A DNA stretch of 64,000 bases from Candidatus Fermentithermobacillus carboniphilus (GTDB taxonomy: Bacteria; Bacillota; Sulfobacillia; Fermentithermobacillales; Fermentithermobacillaceae). Below, piece after piece: positions 52,474 through 61,689 of the stretch. Position 1 is the stretch's first letter. Each line of letters opens with the position of its first letter. The position numbers and the translations under genes were made by a program. Where the stretch lies: positions 1,148,494 to 1,212,493 of the forward strand of contig CP062796.1 of the NCBI GenBank assembly GCA_018208355.1. The letters are read 5' to 3'. The notes below the pieces were generated by a model. It was not told where the DNA came from. It saw only the letters and a program-made list of their open reading frames with translations, and did not search any database.

Positions 52474-53761
52474 GAGTAGCCGGCATCCTTCCGATGTCTT
52501 TCCTGTAATGTGCTCCCCGGAAGTTTATCATTTTCACAGCATTATAAGCTTTTTCTCTGGCAAGCGGAAGAGACCCGGCGAGGGCGGTTACCGCAAGCAC
52601 TCTTCCCCCTGCCGTGACGACCTGACCATTTTCTTCCCGGGCGCCTGCGAAAAATAATACCACTTCGTTTTCGGGAAATTCTTTCTCCACCAATTCAATC
52701 CCGCTTATGGGCACTCCTTTCTCATAACTACCCGGATAACCGCCAGAAGCCATTATGACCGTAACGCAGGTTTCCGGTTTCACCCGAAGCCCGGCGTCAC
52801 CCAATGCCCGGTCCAGGGAGCCTTCGGCGCATCCCCGAAGACACAAGGCCAGGTCTCCTTCCAATCTTGGCAGAATACACTGAGCCTCCGGGTCACCGAA
52901 ACGCACGTTGTACTCGAGGACCTTCGGCCCGTCCCGGGTCAGCATTAGGCCCGCGTACAGGATCCCGCGGTAGTCAATGCCTTCCTCTTTCAACCCGCGG
53001 AGCGTCTTTTCGAGGATGTCCCGGACAATTACCTCATGCACCTTTTGGTCGAGGTCGGTCACGGGGGAGTATGCGCCCATACCTCCGGTCATGGGACCCT
53101 CATCACCGTCAAAGGCGCGCTTGTGGTCCCTGGCGAAGGGCAGGGGATAAAGGGTCTTGCCGTCCGAGAGCGCCATAGCGGTGAGTTCCTGGCCTTGGAG
53201 GAATTCTTCTACGACTATCTTTTTGCCCGCGTCGCCCAGTGCTCTGCCGCTCATGAGGCTCCTGGCGACGTCGAGAGCCTCTTCCCTATCGAAGCACACA
53301 GTTACCCCCTTACCCAGAGCTAGACCGTCTGCCTTGATAACCCATGGACCTTCAGTTGTCGAAATGAAAGACGCCGCCTCGCCCGCATCGTCAAAGACCC
53401 AAAATCGGGGGTGCGGTATCCCGTGGCGGACCATGAACTCCTTGGCGTAAGACTTGCTGGACTCAAGACGCGCTCCGAGCGCTCCCGGCCCGAAAACCGA
53501 GATCCCGCTGCCTCTTAGAAAATCGGCAATTCCTCCGGCCAGAGGGTTTTCCGGCCCGACCACCACAAGGTCGATTCTGTTTGCCCGGGCAAAATCCCGC
53601 ACCGAGGCAAAGTCGCCGACATCGAGGTCTACGTTGGTCCCCACTCTTCCTGTCCCGAAGTTGCCCGGTGAGATGAAGAGATTGTCGACTGAAGGGCTTT
53701 TTGAGAGGGCCCAGGCGATGGCGTGTTCGCGACCTCCGGATCCGATGATGAGGACGTTCAC
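52463..53761 (-). CDS. purD: Phosphoribosylamine-glycine ligase
   Basis: 432 residues, ATP-grasp enzyme for step 2 of purine synthesis. The opening NVLIIGSGGREHAIAWAL, the PWVIKADGLALGKGV and EEFLQGQELTAMAL segments, and EYNVRFGDPEAQ are all intact. Last purine gene of the operon, followed by queT. Confidence 0.97.
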   Translation of the reverse strand: MNVLIIGSGGREHAIAWALSKSPSVDNLFISPGNFGTGRVGTNVDLDVGDFASVRDFARANRIDLVVVGPENPLAGGIADFLRGSGISVFGPGALGARLESSKSYAKEFMVRHGIPHPRFWVFDDAGEAASFISTTEGPWVIKADGLALGKGVTVCFDREEALDVARSLMSGRALGDAGKKIVVEEFLQGQELTAMALSDGKTLYPLPFARDHKRAFDGDEGPMTGGMGAYSPVTDLDQKVHEVIVRDILEKTLRGLKEEGIDYRGILYAGLMLTRDGPKVLEYNVRFGDPEAQCILPRLEGDLALCLRGCAEGSLDRALGDAGLRVKPETCVTVIMASGGYPGSYEKGVPISGIELVEKEFPENEVVLFFAGAREENGQVVTAGGRVLAVTALAGSLPLAREKAYNAVKMINFRGAHYRKDIGRMPATLGR

Positions 53762-53786
53762 GGAAAACTCCCTCCTTGACCGAACG

Positions 53787-55358
53787 TCAGTGCAGAAAGT
53801 GCCGCTTGCCGGTGATCACCATAGCGATACCGTACTCATTAGCCTTATCGATCGATTCCTGGTCTCTCTTGGATCCACCGGGATGAGCGATGGCGCTGAT
53901 TTTCGCCTTCGCCGCTTCCTCAACAGAATCCGGGAAAGGGAAGAAAGCGTCAGACGCAAGGCAGGCGCCCTCGGCCCTCTCCTTTGCCCTCGATATGGCT
54001 ATCCTAACCGAATCGACCCGGTTTGGCTGCCCACCTCCTATACCGACTGTGGCGCCATCTTTAGCGAGAACTATCGCGTTGGATTTCACGTGCTTGCAGA
54101 CGGTCATAGCGAACCGGAGGTCCTGCATCTCCTTTTCGGTTGGAGGTCTCTTGGACACGACCCGCCATTCTTCCTGGGAAGGCAACAGGGTATCCCGGCC
54201 CTGTATAAGTAGGCCTCCCATGGCCATCTTAAGTTCGTAAGGCTCAGGGTTGAAAAGTGAGCCCGGAACAGGTCCCGACGGGCCGGGTATCATCAGTAGA
54301 CGCAGGTCTTTCTTGGAACTCAAGGTAGAAATGGCATCCTCCGTAAACGAGGGTGCCACGACGACTTCGAGAAACACCCGCTTCAACGCCCGAGCGCATG
54401 GCTCGTCCACCTCGCGGTTGAACGCCACGACACCTCCGAAAGCCGAAACCGGGTCACCTTCAAATGCTCTATCAAAGGCTTCTCTCGTCGAACTCCCCAG
54501 AGCGACCCCACAAGGTGCAGCGTGCTTGACGATTACGCACGCAGGAGCCTCGAACTCCCACACCGTACGGTAAGCGCTGTCGAGATCATTGATGTTGTTG
54601 AAAGACAGCTCCTTCCCCTGCAGCTGCCTCCCTTCCAGAGAAGGGATATTCGTTGATATCACAGGTTCGTAATAGGCAGCCGCCTGGTGAGGGTTCTCCC
54701 CGTAACGGAGAGAAAATACTTTCCTGTATCCAAGAGAGATTTCATCCGGAAAATCGAGTGGCCAGTTTCTCCACGCGACGCCAAGAAAAGAAGCTATGGC
54801 GGCATCATAAGCGGCCGTGTGACTGAATGCCTCTCCCGCTAAAATCTTGCGAGTTTCCCGGTCGATATCACCGCGCTGTTTCAGAATGTCCAGGATCTCA
54901 CGGTACCTTTTCGGGTTACACACAACTATCACCCAAGGCCAGTTTTTGGCCGAGGCCCGGAGAAGGGTGGGGCCGCCGATATCGATCTCTTCCATGATCG
55001 CGCTTGTACTTACCCCGGGTTTCAGCGCAGTCTCGACAAACGGGTAGAGGTTACATATTACCATGTCGACGGGACATATACCGTGAGCCGAAAGTTCCTC
55101 CATGTCGGCAGAAACGTCGCGCCTCGCGAGGATACCTCCGTGGACTTTGGGATGAAGAGTCTTGACCCTGCCGCCCAAGATCTCCGGAAAACCCGTTACC
55201 TGACTGACTTCGACTACATCCACTCCTCCCTCTTTCAGGTGGCGGGCCGTCCCCCCTGTAGATACGATCTCCCAGCCGAGCTCACAAAGCCCCTTGGCGA
55301 ACTCAAGAATACCTTCCTTGTTTGAGACGCTTATGATCGCCCTTTTTTTCATGGTCAC
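53787..55358 (-). CDS. purH: AICAR transformylase / IMP cyclohydrolase
   Basis: 523 residues, bifunctional for the last two purine steps. N-terminal MGS-like cyclohydrolase domain (about 1-195; ISVSNKEGILEFAKGL, STGGTA), C-terminal transformylase domain (GENPHQAAAYYE; Lys-His in VIVKHAAPCGVA; GGGQPNRVDS). The start may be the ATG two codons downstream. Confidence 0.97.
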   Translation of the reverse strand: MTMKKRAIISVSNKEGILEFAKGLCELGWEIVSTGGTARHLKEGGVDVVEVSQVTGFPEILGGRVKTLHPKVHGGILARRDVSADMEELSAHGICPVDMVICNLYPFVETALKPGVSTSAIMEEIDIGGPTLLRASAKNWPWVIVVCNPKRYREILDILKQRGDIDRETRKILAGEAFSHTAAYDAAIASFLGVAWRNWPLDFPDEISLGYRKVFSLRYGENPHQAAAYYEPVISTNIPSLEGRQLQGKELSFNNINDLDSAYRTVWEFEAPACVIVKHAAPCGVALGSSTREAFDRAFEGDPVSAFGGVVAFNREVDEPCARALKRVFLEVVVAPSFTEDAISTLSSKKDLRLLMIPGPSGPVPGSLFNPEPYELKMAMGGLLIQGRDTLLPSQEEWRVVSKRPPTEKEMQDLRFAMTVCKHVKSNAIVLAKDGATVGIGGGQPNRVDSVRIAISRAKERAEGACLASDAFFPFPDSVEEAAKAKISAIAHPGGSKRDQESIDKANEYGIAMVITGKRHFLH

Positions 55359-55380
55359 ACCTCGTTTAACGAAATATTCT

Positions 55381-56031
55381 TCATTCGCTCGCCGTCGGTG
55401 ACAGGATCCGTACTTTACGTCCGTCCACTCTAACCCGCCCCTGTGCTATCAAGGCAATGGCCCGGGGAAGTATCCGGTGCTCGATTTCGAGTATACGCTG
55501 GGATAAAGTTTCCACGGTATCATCCTCCTCAACTTTACACGCTTCCTGAAGGATGATGGGACCGCCGTCTACCGACGGGTCTACGAAGAAAACGGTGGCA
55601 CCAGCAACTTTCACGCCATAATCGAAGGCCTGCTTCTGGGCGTTCAGTCCCGGAAAAGAAGGCAAAAGCGCGGGGTGAATGTTGATCACCCGCATGGGGA
55701 ACGCCTCGAGGATGTCGGTCCCCACGAGCCTGTCGTAGCCGGCAAGGACCAGAAGTTCTACCCCATAAGACCTTAAAATCTCGACGAGTTTCTTCTCGTA
55801 TGCGGAACGGCACTCGGGCCATTTTCCGTAACTGCTCGGGTTCACGCAAAAGGCGGGAACTCCTTTAGCCCGGGCCCTCTCAAGGGCCAAAGCCTTTGGC
55901 CTGTTGGAAATAACTACCTTCACTCTGGCAGGGATCTCACCTTTTTCACATGCGTCTAATATCGCCTGAAGGTTAGTCCCTCTTCCCGAAACGAGAACAC
56001 CTAAGGACAATAGGGCTTCTCTGGATGTCAT
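55381..56031 (-). CDS. purN: Phosphoribosylglycinamide formyltransferase
   Basis: 216 residues from ATG 56031, which overlaps the purM stop (ATGA) behind GGAGGAG. Motifs: LVSGRGTNLQAILDA, the catalytic Asn-His-Asp set in INIHPALLPSFPGLNA and GATVFFVDPSVDGGPII. Uses 10-formyl-THF to formylate GAR. The C-terminus ends DGRKVRILSPTASE. Confidence 0.97.
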   Translation of the reverse strand: MTSREALLSLGVLVSGRGTNLQAILDACEKGEIPARVKVVISNRPKALALERARAKGVPAFCVNPSSYGKWPECRSAYEKKLVEILRSYGVELLVLAGYDRLVGTDILEAFPMRVINIHPALLPSFPGLNAQKQAFDYGVKVAGATVFFVDPSVDGGPIILQEACKVEEDDTVETLSQRILEIEHRILPRAIALIAQGRVRVDGRKVRILSPTASE

Positions 56032-57107
56032 TTTTTCTCCTCCCGAACCACACCTACTTCGAAAGCGCCGACCCCGGAGTCGCAAGCTTTTCGCAGGGTG
56101 GCACCGGCGTCATCCGGGCTCACCACCAGGACCATACCTACTCCCATATTGAATACCCGGTACATCTCGTCCAAGGAGATATCTCCGAGTTTCTGGATGA
56201 GGTCAAATATGCGGGGCACATTCCAATTCTTCGTGATCTCGATCCGCATGCCAGGCGGAAGGATCCTGGAAACATTATCATAGATCCCCCCTCCGGTAAT
56301 GTGGGCCACTCCTTTGAGCGGAACCGACTCTCTTAATTCGAGGATAAGTGGAGCATAGATGCGGGTGGGTTCCAGGAGTTCTTCCGCCAGGGAACGACCC
56401 AGTTCGCCTATGTGCTGGTCAAGTTTGAGCCCTGCTTTCTCGAGAAGCACCTTCCGGGCAAGAGTGTAGCCGTTAGAGTGAAGGCCCGAGGATTCGAGTC
56501 CGATGAGGACGTCCCCGGGCTTGATATTTCTTCCGTCGATGATCCTCGTCTTTTCGACAGCACCCACGCAAAATCCCGCAAGATCGTATTCATTCTCCTC
56601 GTACACATCGGACATCTGCGCGGTTTCGCCGCCCAGGAGAACACAACGTGCCATCCGACAGCCTTCCACGATACCTTTTACGATGTCTTCCACGGTCTTG
56701 GGATTGAGTCTCCCTATGGCGATGTAGTCCAGGAAGAAAAGAGGAGTCGCGCCCGAGGTGACCACGTCGTCGACGTTCATGGCGACGAGATCGATCCCTA
56801 CGGTGTCGTGCTTTCCTACAGCCTGGGCGATCTTGACTTTGGTGCCGACACCGTCGGCGCCTGCTGACAGCACAAGATCACGAAACCCGAGAGCGCCGGC
56901 GTGATAAAGCCCTGAAAACCCCCCTACGCCCGAAATGACGTGGGAGTCCTGGGTGGCCCGGGCCAATTCCTTGATTTTCCTCACAGAAGCCGCGGCGCCA
57001 TCTATGTCTACACCGGCTTTCTTATATGCCGGAAGGTCAAGACCTGCGTCGCTCACGACCCGGTTCTCTCCATCTTTCACGTCAAACACCGCCTTCCCGG
57101 TCATCAT
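56028..57107 (-). CDS. purM: Phosphoribosylformylglycinamidine cyclo-ligase (AIR synthetase)
   Basis: 359 residues. Motifs DGVGTKVKIAQ, MNVDDVVTSGATPLFFLDYIA (split), GGETAQMSDVY and HITGGGIYDNVSRILP are intact. Converts FGAM to AIR with ATP. The N-terminal 10-15 residues are variable, so a GTG downstream could be used. Confidence 0.96.
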   Translation of the reverse strand: MMTGKAVFDVKDGENRVVSDAGLDLPAYKKAGVDIDGAAASVRKIKELARATQDSHVISGVGGFSGLYHAGALGFRDLVLSAGADGVGTKVKIAQAVGKHDTVGIDLVAMNVDDVVTSGATPLFFLDYIAIGRLNPKTVEDIVKGIVEGCRMARCVLLGGETAQMSDVYEENEYDLAGFCVGAVEKTRIIDGRNIKPGDVLIGLESSGLHSNGYTLARKVLLEKAGLKLDQHIGELGRSLAEELLEPTRIYAPLILELRESVPLKGVAHITGGGIYDNVSRILPPGMRIEITKNWNVPRIFDLIQKLGDISLDEMYRVFNMGVGMVLVVSPDDAGATLRKACDSGVGAFEVGVVREEKK

Positions 57108-57158
57108 TCCTTACAGCTTTCAGCCGCGACCGACACGCGTTCGAGCAGTGAGGGAAGT

Positions 57159-58550
57159 CTAACCGCAGTCCCCATCGAAATCCCTTGCGAGAGGCACAGG
57201 ATAATCCCCGGTAAAGCAGGCATAACAGAGACTTCCGACCCGTTTCCCCAGAACATCCTCGAGATCAGCCACATCGAGAAAAGCAAGGCTGTCGGCCTCT
57301 ATAGCCTTCCGGATTTCGTCGACTTCCATGGCTGATGCGATGAGCTCGCCACGAGAAGAAGTGTCTATCCCGTAATAGCACGGATAACGGTAAGGAGGGG
57401 AGCTGATCCGCACGTGGACCTCCCTGGCCCCCGCAGCCCTCAAAAGCCCGACTATATGCCTGGAAGTCGTCCCCCGCACGATTGAGTCATCGACAAGCAC
57501 CACGCGTTTGCCATCGACCAAGCGGCGCAAAGGGTTCAGTTTTATCCGAACCCCCGCCTCTCTCATAGACTGTTCAGGAGCGATGAAGGTGCGCCCGATG
57601 TACCTGTTTTTTACAAGGCCCATTTCATAAGGCATCCCTGCTTCCTCGGCATACCCGCTGGCCGCCGAGAGAGACGAATCAGGCACGCCCGTCACGAGGT
57701 CCGCATCACAGGGAGCTTTTATTGCAAGCCGGCGTCCGAGGGCTTTCCTCGCTGCATGTACGTTGAGGCCATATATATCCGAGTCGGGGCGGGCAAAATA
57801 TATGAACTCGAAGACACATAGCGAAGCCCGCCCTGGCGGGAAAGCACGCACGCTTTGAAGGGATGCCGACAAGTGCCCGATCTTCACAATCTCGCCCGGC
57901 TCCAGTTCTCGAACGAAACGGCCACCCACCGCGTCTATGGCACAGCTTTCCGAAGATAGTATATATGCTCCTTCCACTTCCCCGAGGCACAGGGGTCTGA
58001 AGCCGTTGGGGTCCTTGACGCCGAAAATCCCTTCGGGGGTGAGTACCACTAGAGCATAGGCTCCCCTGACTTGGGAAAGAGCGAACCTCAACGCATCTAA
58101 CGTGTTACCTGCGAGGGATTTTGCCACAAGATGCGGTATGACCTCGGTGTCGGAAGTGGTCTGGAAAATTGAACCCTGGACCTCCAGAGTGTGTCTTAAT
58201 TGGCGCGCATTGACAAGGTTGCCGTTATGGGCTAAAGACATCTCGCCTCTCCACATTTTTACCGTGATGGGTTGGGCGTTTTCTAAACGGCTTTCACCCG
58301 TGGTCGAATAGCGCACGTGGCCGATAGCCATCTCGCCACCGAGGTCTCGGATACTTTCCTTGGAGAACACGTCTGAGACCAGGCCCATGCCCTTCCTGGT
58401 ATAGATCCCGGACTTCCGGTAGACCGCTATCCCGGCCGATTCCTGCCCGCGGTGCTGGAGGGCATACAGTCCGTAGTAACAGAGTTCTGCCGCCTTCGGG
58501 TGACCCGCCACCGCAAAAACGCCGCATTCCTCGCAGATTTCATGACTCAT
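57159..58550 (-). CDS. purF: Amidophosphoribosyltransferase
   Basis: 463 residues from ATG 58550, directly after the purE stop. The short propeptide (MSHEICEE) precedes Cys9, the N-terminal nucleophile of the glutaminase domain; YALQHRGQESAGIA and VRYSTTG follow. The PRPP loop is VVLVDDSIVRGTTS. The Cys residues of a Bacillus-type 4Fe-4S cluster appear present (e.g. SLCYACFTGDYP near the C-terminus). First committed purine step. Confidence 0.97.
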   Translation of the reverse strand: MSHEICEECGVFAVAGHPKAAELCYYGLYALQHRGQESAGIAVYRKSGIYTRKGMGLVSDVFSKESIRDLGGEMAIGHVRYSTTGESRLENAQPITVKMWRGEMSLAHNGNLVNARQLRHTLEVQGSIFQTTSDTEVIPHLVAKSLAGNTLDALRFALSQVRGAYALVVLTPEGIFGVKDPNGFRPLCLGEVEGAYILSSESCAIDAVGGRFVRELEPGEIVKIGHLSASLQSVRAFPPGRASLCVFEFIYFARPDSDIYGLNVHAARKALGRRLAIKAPCDADLVTGVPDSSLSAASGYAEEAGMPYEMGLVKNRYIGRTFIAPEQSMREAGVRIKLNPLRRLVDGKRVVLVDDSIVRGTTSRHIVGLLRAAGAREVHVRISSPPYRYPCYYGIDTSSRGELIASAMEVDEIRKAIEADSLAFLDVADLEDVLGKRVGSLCYACFTGDYPVPLARDFDGDCG

Positions 58551-58552
58551 TT

Positions 58553-59092
58553 TTAGGTCTCTTCCTTTTCGGGAACCCACACCGGAAGACCTTTGTCCCT
58601 GAGGAGCCCGGCCTTCTCCAGGACGTCCCGAGCAAGGTTCTCCCTGTACCCGGCAAGTCTTTCGTAGAGTTCGGGACGATACAGCGCCAGAATCCTGAGA
58701 GCCAAAAGAGCCGCGTTCTTACCCGAGTCTATCCCGACGGAAGCTACCGGAACCCCTGGAGGCATCTGGGCCATGGCCAAAAGCGCTTCCACTCCGTTGA
58801 GAGGAGGAGTACTTATCGGAAGTCCTATAACGGGAAGGTCCACTTCCGCGGCGAGGGCCCCAGGCAGGGCGGCAGAGAGCCCGGCGGCAGCTATTATCAC
58901 CTTGACTCCCCTCGAAGGAGCATCTTTGGCGTATTCCCTCAAGAGATGCGGTGTCCTATGGGCCGATATAATCGCTACCTCGTAAGGGACTTCGAACTCG
59001 TCCAGGACCGAAAACAGGGATGAGACTTTATCGATGTCGCTGGTACTTCCGAGGACGATCCCGATCTCCCGACTTTTGCGGTTCTCGTTCAC
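58553..59092 (-). CDS. purE: 5-(carboxyamino)imidazole ribonucleotide mutase
   Basis: 179 residues from GTG 59092, ten bases after AGGAGGG and beginning two bases after the hpt stop. Class I PurE signatures: GIVLGSTSDIDKV, ISAHRTPHLLREYA, IIAAAGLSAALPGALAAE, and MPPGVPVASVGIDSGKNAAL. No purK was seen in the window. Confidence 0.95.
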   Translation of the reverse strand: MNENRKSREIGIVLGSTSDIDKVSSLFSVLDEFEVPYEVAIISAHRTPHLLREYAKDAPSRGVKVIIAAAGLSAALPGALAAEVDLPVIGLPISTPPLNGVEALLAMAQMPPGVPVASVGIDSGKNAALLALRILALYRPELYERLAGYRENLARDVLEKAGLLRDKGLPVWVPEKEET

Positions 59093-59093
59093 C

Positions 59094-59696
59094 TCAAAAG
59101 GTCCCTCCTCGCAAACCTTCTTCAGGCAAACTGTCCAAGCTTTCAAGGACGCCCACGAAGGGCAATCCCCTGTATTTTTCCTGGTAATCGAGACCGTAAC
59201 CTACGACAAACGCATTAGGGATGATGAAACCGTAGTAGTCAAGACTCACTCGCACCCTCCTACGAGCAGGCTTGTCTAGAAGGGCGCATACTTTCAGGCT
59301 GGCAGGTTGTCTCGCCCTGAGGGTGTCTAAAAGATACCGGAGGGTGAGACCCGTATCCACGATATCTTCGACGAGAAGCACGTGTTTTCCGGCGACGCTC
59401 TGTTCGAGGTCCTTGGTTATACGGACCTCTCCCGAAGATTGGGTAGATGCTCCGTAACTGGAGGTCCCCATGAAATCTACTGCTACATGACAATCCAGGT
59501 TGCGGATAAGGTCTGCGAGGAAGACGAAGCTTCCCTTGAGTACCCCGACCAGAAGGAGGTCTCTTCCCGCATAGTCCCGGGAAATTTCCTCTGCCATTTC
59601 TTTGACCCGCTTCAGGATTTCTTCCTGGCTGATGAGGACTTTGATCGATTCCCTGTTGCCCTCTCTGCGGTCGGGAGTTTTTTGATCTTGGCTCAT
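59094..59696 (-). CDS. hpt: Hypoxanthine phosphoribosyltransferase
   Basis: 200 residues. Salvages hypoxanthine/guanine with PRPP. The PRPP motif is VLLVEDIVDTGLTL; LLLVGVLKGSFVFLADL and PFVGVL are typical. Unusually it is the first gene of this purine cluster. I do not see a purine riboswitch upstream. Confidence 0.95.
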   Translation of the reverse strand: MSQDQKTPDRREGNRESIKVLISQEEILKRVKEMAEEISRDYAGRDLLLVGVLKGSFVFLADLIRNLDCHVAVDFMGTSSYGASTQSSGEVRITKDLEQSVAGKHVLLVEDIVDTGLTLRYLLDTLRARQPASLKVCALLDKPARRRVRVSLDYYGFIIPNAFVVGYGLDYQEKYRGLPFVGVLESLDSLPEEGLRGGTF

Positions 59697-59893
59697 ACTG
59701 TCACCTCACCCTTCTATCTCAAATCTATCATTGCAATTTCACCTCTGCAATAAGTGTTTGACAATGGAGTAAATTGATTAACAATTCTTCGCACCCAAGG
59801 GACCCGCATTCTGAGCCGGATCTTTGTTACCATACAGGAAGTTTGGACGTACTATTTCCTGGGTTAGGAGCTCATTATCGAGGGGGAAAAGAC

Positions 59894-60088
59894 GTGGAAA
59901 AAAAGCTGTACCGTTCCCGGACAAAGAAGATGATAGCCGGGGTCTGCGGAGGGATCGCCGAATATCTCAACATCGATGAGACCGTAGTCAGGCTGGGAGT
60001 GGCTCTGGCGACCGTCATGACGGGGATATTTCCCGGTGTCATCTTATACTTTATCGCGGCGATCATAATGCCGGAAAGACCAGCTTGA
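59894..60088 (+). CDS. PspC-domain protein
   Basis: 64 residues from GTG 59894, preceded by GAGGGGG. The PspC domain (LYRSRTKKMIAGVCGGIAEYL) is followed by one or two membrane segments (about 30-58). Small PspC proteins are linked to envelope-stress sensing; no PspA is seen nearby. A longer frame upstream has no similarity. The 155 bases after it hold nothing I can name. Confidence 0.9.
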   Translation: MEKKLYRSRTKKMIAGVCGGIAEYLNIDETVVRLGVALATVMTGIFPGVILYFIAAIIMPERPA

Positions 60089-60243
60089 GGGAGGACGGTC
60101 CCCGGACGACCTGAAACATGCCGAAGGACCTGGCGCTTTCAGTCGATGAGGTTTTGCGCGAGGGTGCCATTTTTTCAGCCCAGGACATGGTCTCCCACTC
60201 CGGCCTTTCCCATATGGGCGTCCTTTTTTAAGAAACCGTCTTA

Positions 60244-61686
60244 CTACGTTGAACAGCTGAACGATCCCCTCCACTTGTCAAAATCTCTGAATACCTCGAG
60301 ATTAGCCTCGGCCACCGTGACCAGCCTCCCGTCATCCAGCCGTACCCTGGCAACTTCCATCACCGATTCGCATTCGACTTTCTCTGGTGCTTCGGGCATC
60401 TCTTCAACCGTTCCCCAAAGGCCGAAATACGGGGGCCTTATGCACCTTACCCTGTCCCCAACCATTAGCTCTGTCTTGTGAAGCTCGTACCCTCCCGCGA
60501 AAAATCCCTGAGGGAAGGAAAGGCCGGTCTCATATTCCCGGGACCCGGCTGTCACGCCCTCACTGACGATTACCTCGGGCCGCACAACACCTGCCCGGAT
60601 CTGCGTTGTCCCGTCGACCGACGCAACTCTGCCCTCGCGCCCTTTCAGGATACTCCAGGTCTTCTCATTCATCGGCATCCTCCCGAAACCTTCCAGGATA
60701 ATGACGGTGAAACCCGTCTCTTCAAGGCCGGTTATCCCGAGGTTTATTTCGCGGCCCAGCAAGCGCACGAGATCTAGCTGATTCAGACCGCCCGCAATGA
60801 GCGCCACCGCCCCCTTCTCTTTCACCTTCTGGATGGCACCCAGAGTAGCCAGGGCTCCCGCAACCACGACTTTACCAGAGACGTCATCACCGACGCCGCT
60901 TTCGTCGAGGACTTCGCCCGGGCCATCCGAGAGCACCGAGAGCTCCCCCGAATTCTCCCCGCCTATACCGAACACTCCTTCGATGTAAGCGCCCTCTGCC
61001 TCCACCACGGCCCCTTCATCTGGAAGCACCCGGGTCACAATCCCCGCCATGTGGGCCAAGACGCGGGTAGGCTTGATCGGTTTCACTATGGTCACGGTAC
61101 CCGTCTGCGAACAGATCTTCTGGACAACCCCGCTCATGGGGGCATACACGAAGTCTATGGTCCCCACGCCGGGGCTGGCGGCTATGACCTGACCTTCCCG
61201 CACTTCGTCCCCTTCCTTGACCTGTGTGTACATCCTTATAAGTCGCGGCCAAACACCCAGTTTTGAAGCAACGGGGACCACAATTAGGGGCTTTGCCGAT
61301 CTCGGGTCTTCGCGGATGACGATCCGTCCCATAGTCCTGGATACGTATTCTATGAAACCGTCACAGGGCGATTTTACCTCGATCACCTCGGACCAAAAGG
61401 TCTTCTGATACCGGGCCAGTACTTCCTTGGCCCTGACCCTGTCTCCCGGTTTCTTCAAAAGCACCTTGTCGACAAGTTCAGGATCCACGCGCTGCCCGAG
61501 TTCCGAACTGAGGTCTATCACGTAAGGATTCCCCCGTACGTATTCAGCCCTGGCGATAACCGTATCCGGAAATACGACATCCCCGGGCTTCACCATCACC
61601 TCGCCTGGAACGGGCAACCTGCGTTCTTTCACGATTCTCGTCTTTTCGCATATCCTCAGGGTAGAATAAACCGCCACCTGAGCCAC
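60244..61686 (-). CDS. Unknown protein with repeated barrel-sandwich-like segments, paired with MutL
   Basis: 480 residues, no signal or membrane helix. Four or five segments read like biotinyl/lipoyl-type hammerhead turns (e.g. EVIEVKSPCDGFIEYVSRTM; FVYAPMSGVVQKICSQTG; AHMAGIVTRVLPDEGAVV; then VGDRVRCIRPPYFGLWGTVEEM, KOW-like). A central Gly-rich Rossmann-like region (about 255-330) includes KVVVAGALATLGAIQKVKEKG. It starts three bases after the MutL-like gene and is translationally coupled. I do not know its function; I infer a role with MutL and a B12 mutase. Confidence 0.7.
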   Translation of the reverse strand: MAQVAVYSTLRICEKTRIVKERRLPVPGEVMVKPGDVVFPDTVIARAEYVRGNPYVIDLSSELGQRVDPELVDKVLLKKPGDRVRAKEVLARYQKTFWSEVIEVKSPCDGFIEYVSRTMGRIVIREDPRSAKPLIVVPVASKLGVWPRLIRMYTQVKEGDEVREGQVIAASPGVGTIDFVYAPMSGVVQKICSQTGTVTIVKPIKPTRVLAHMAGIVTRVLPDEGAVVEAEGAYIEGVFGIGGENSGELSVLSDGPGEVLDESGVGDDVSGKVVVAGALATLGAIQKVKEKGAVALIAGGLNQLDLVRLLGREINLGITGLEETGFTVIILEGFGRMPMNEKTWSILKGREGRVASVDGTTQIRAGVVRPEVIVSEGVTAGSREYETGLSFPQGFFAGGYELHKTELMVGDRVRCIRPPYFGLWGTVEEMPEAPEKVECESVMEVARVRLDDGRLVTVAEANLEVFRDFDKWRGSFSCST

Positions 61687-61689
61687 CCC

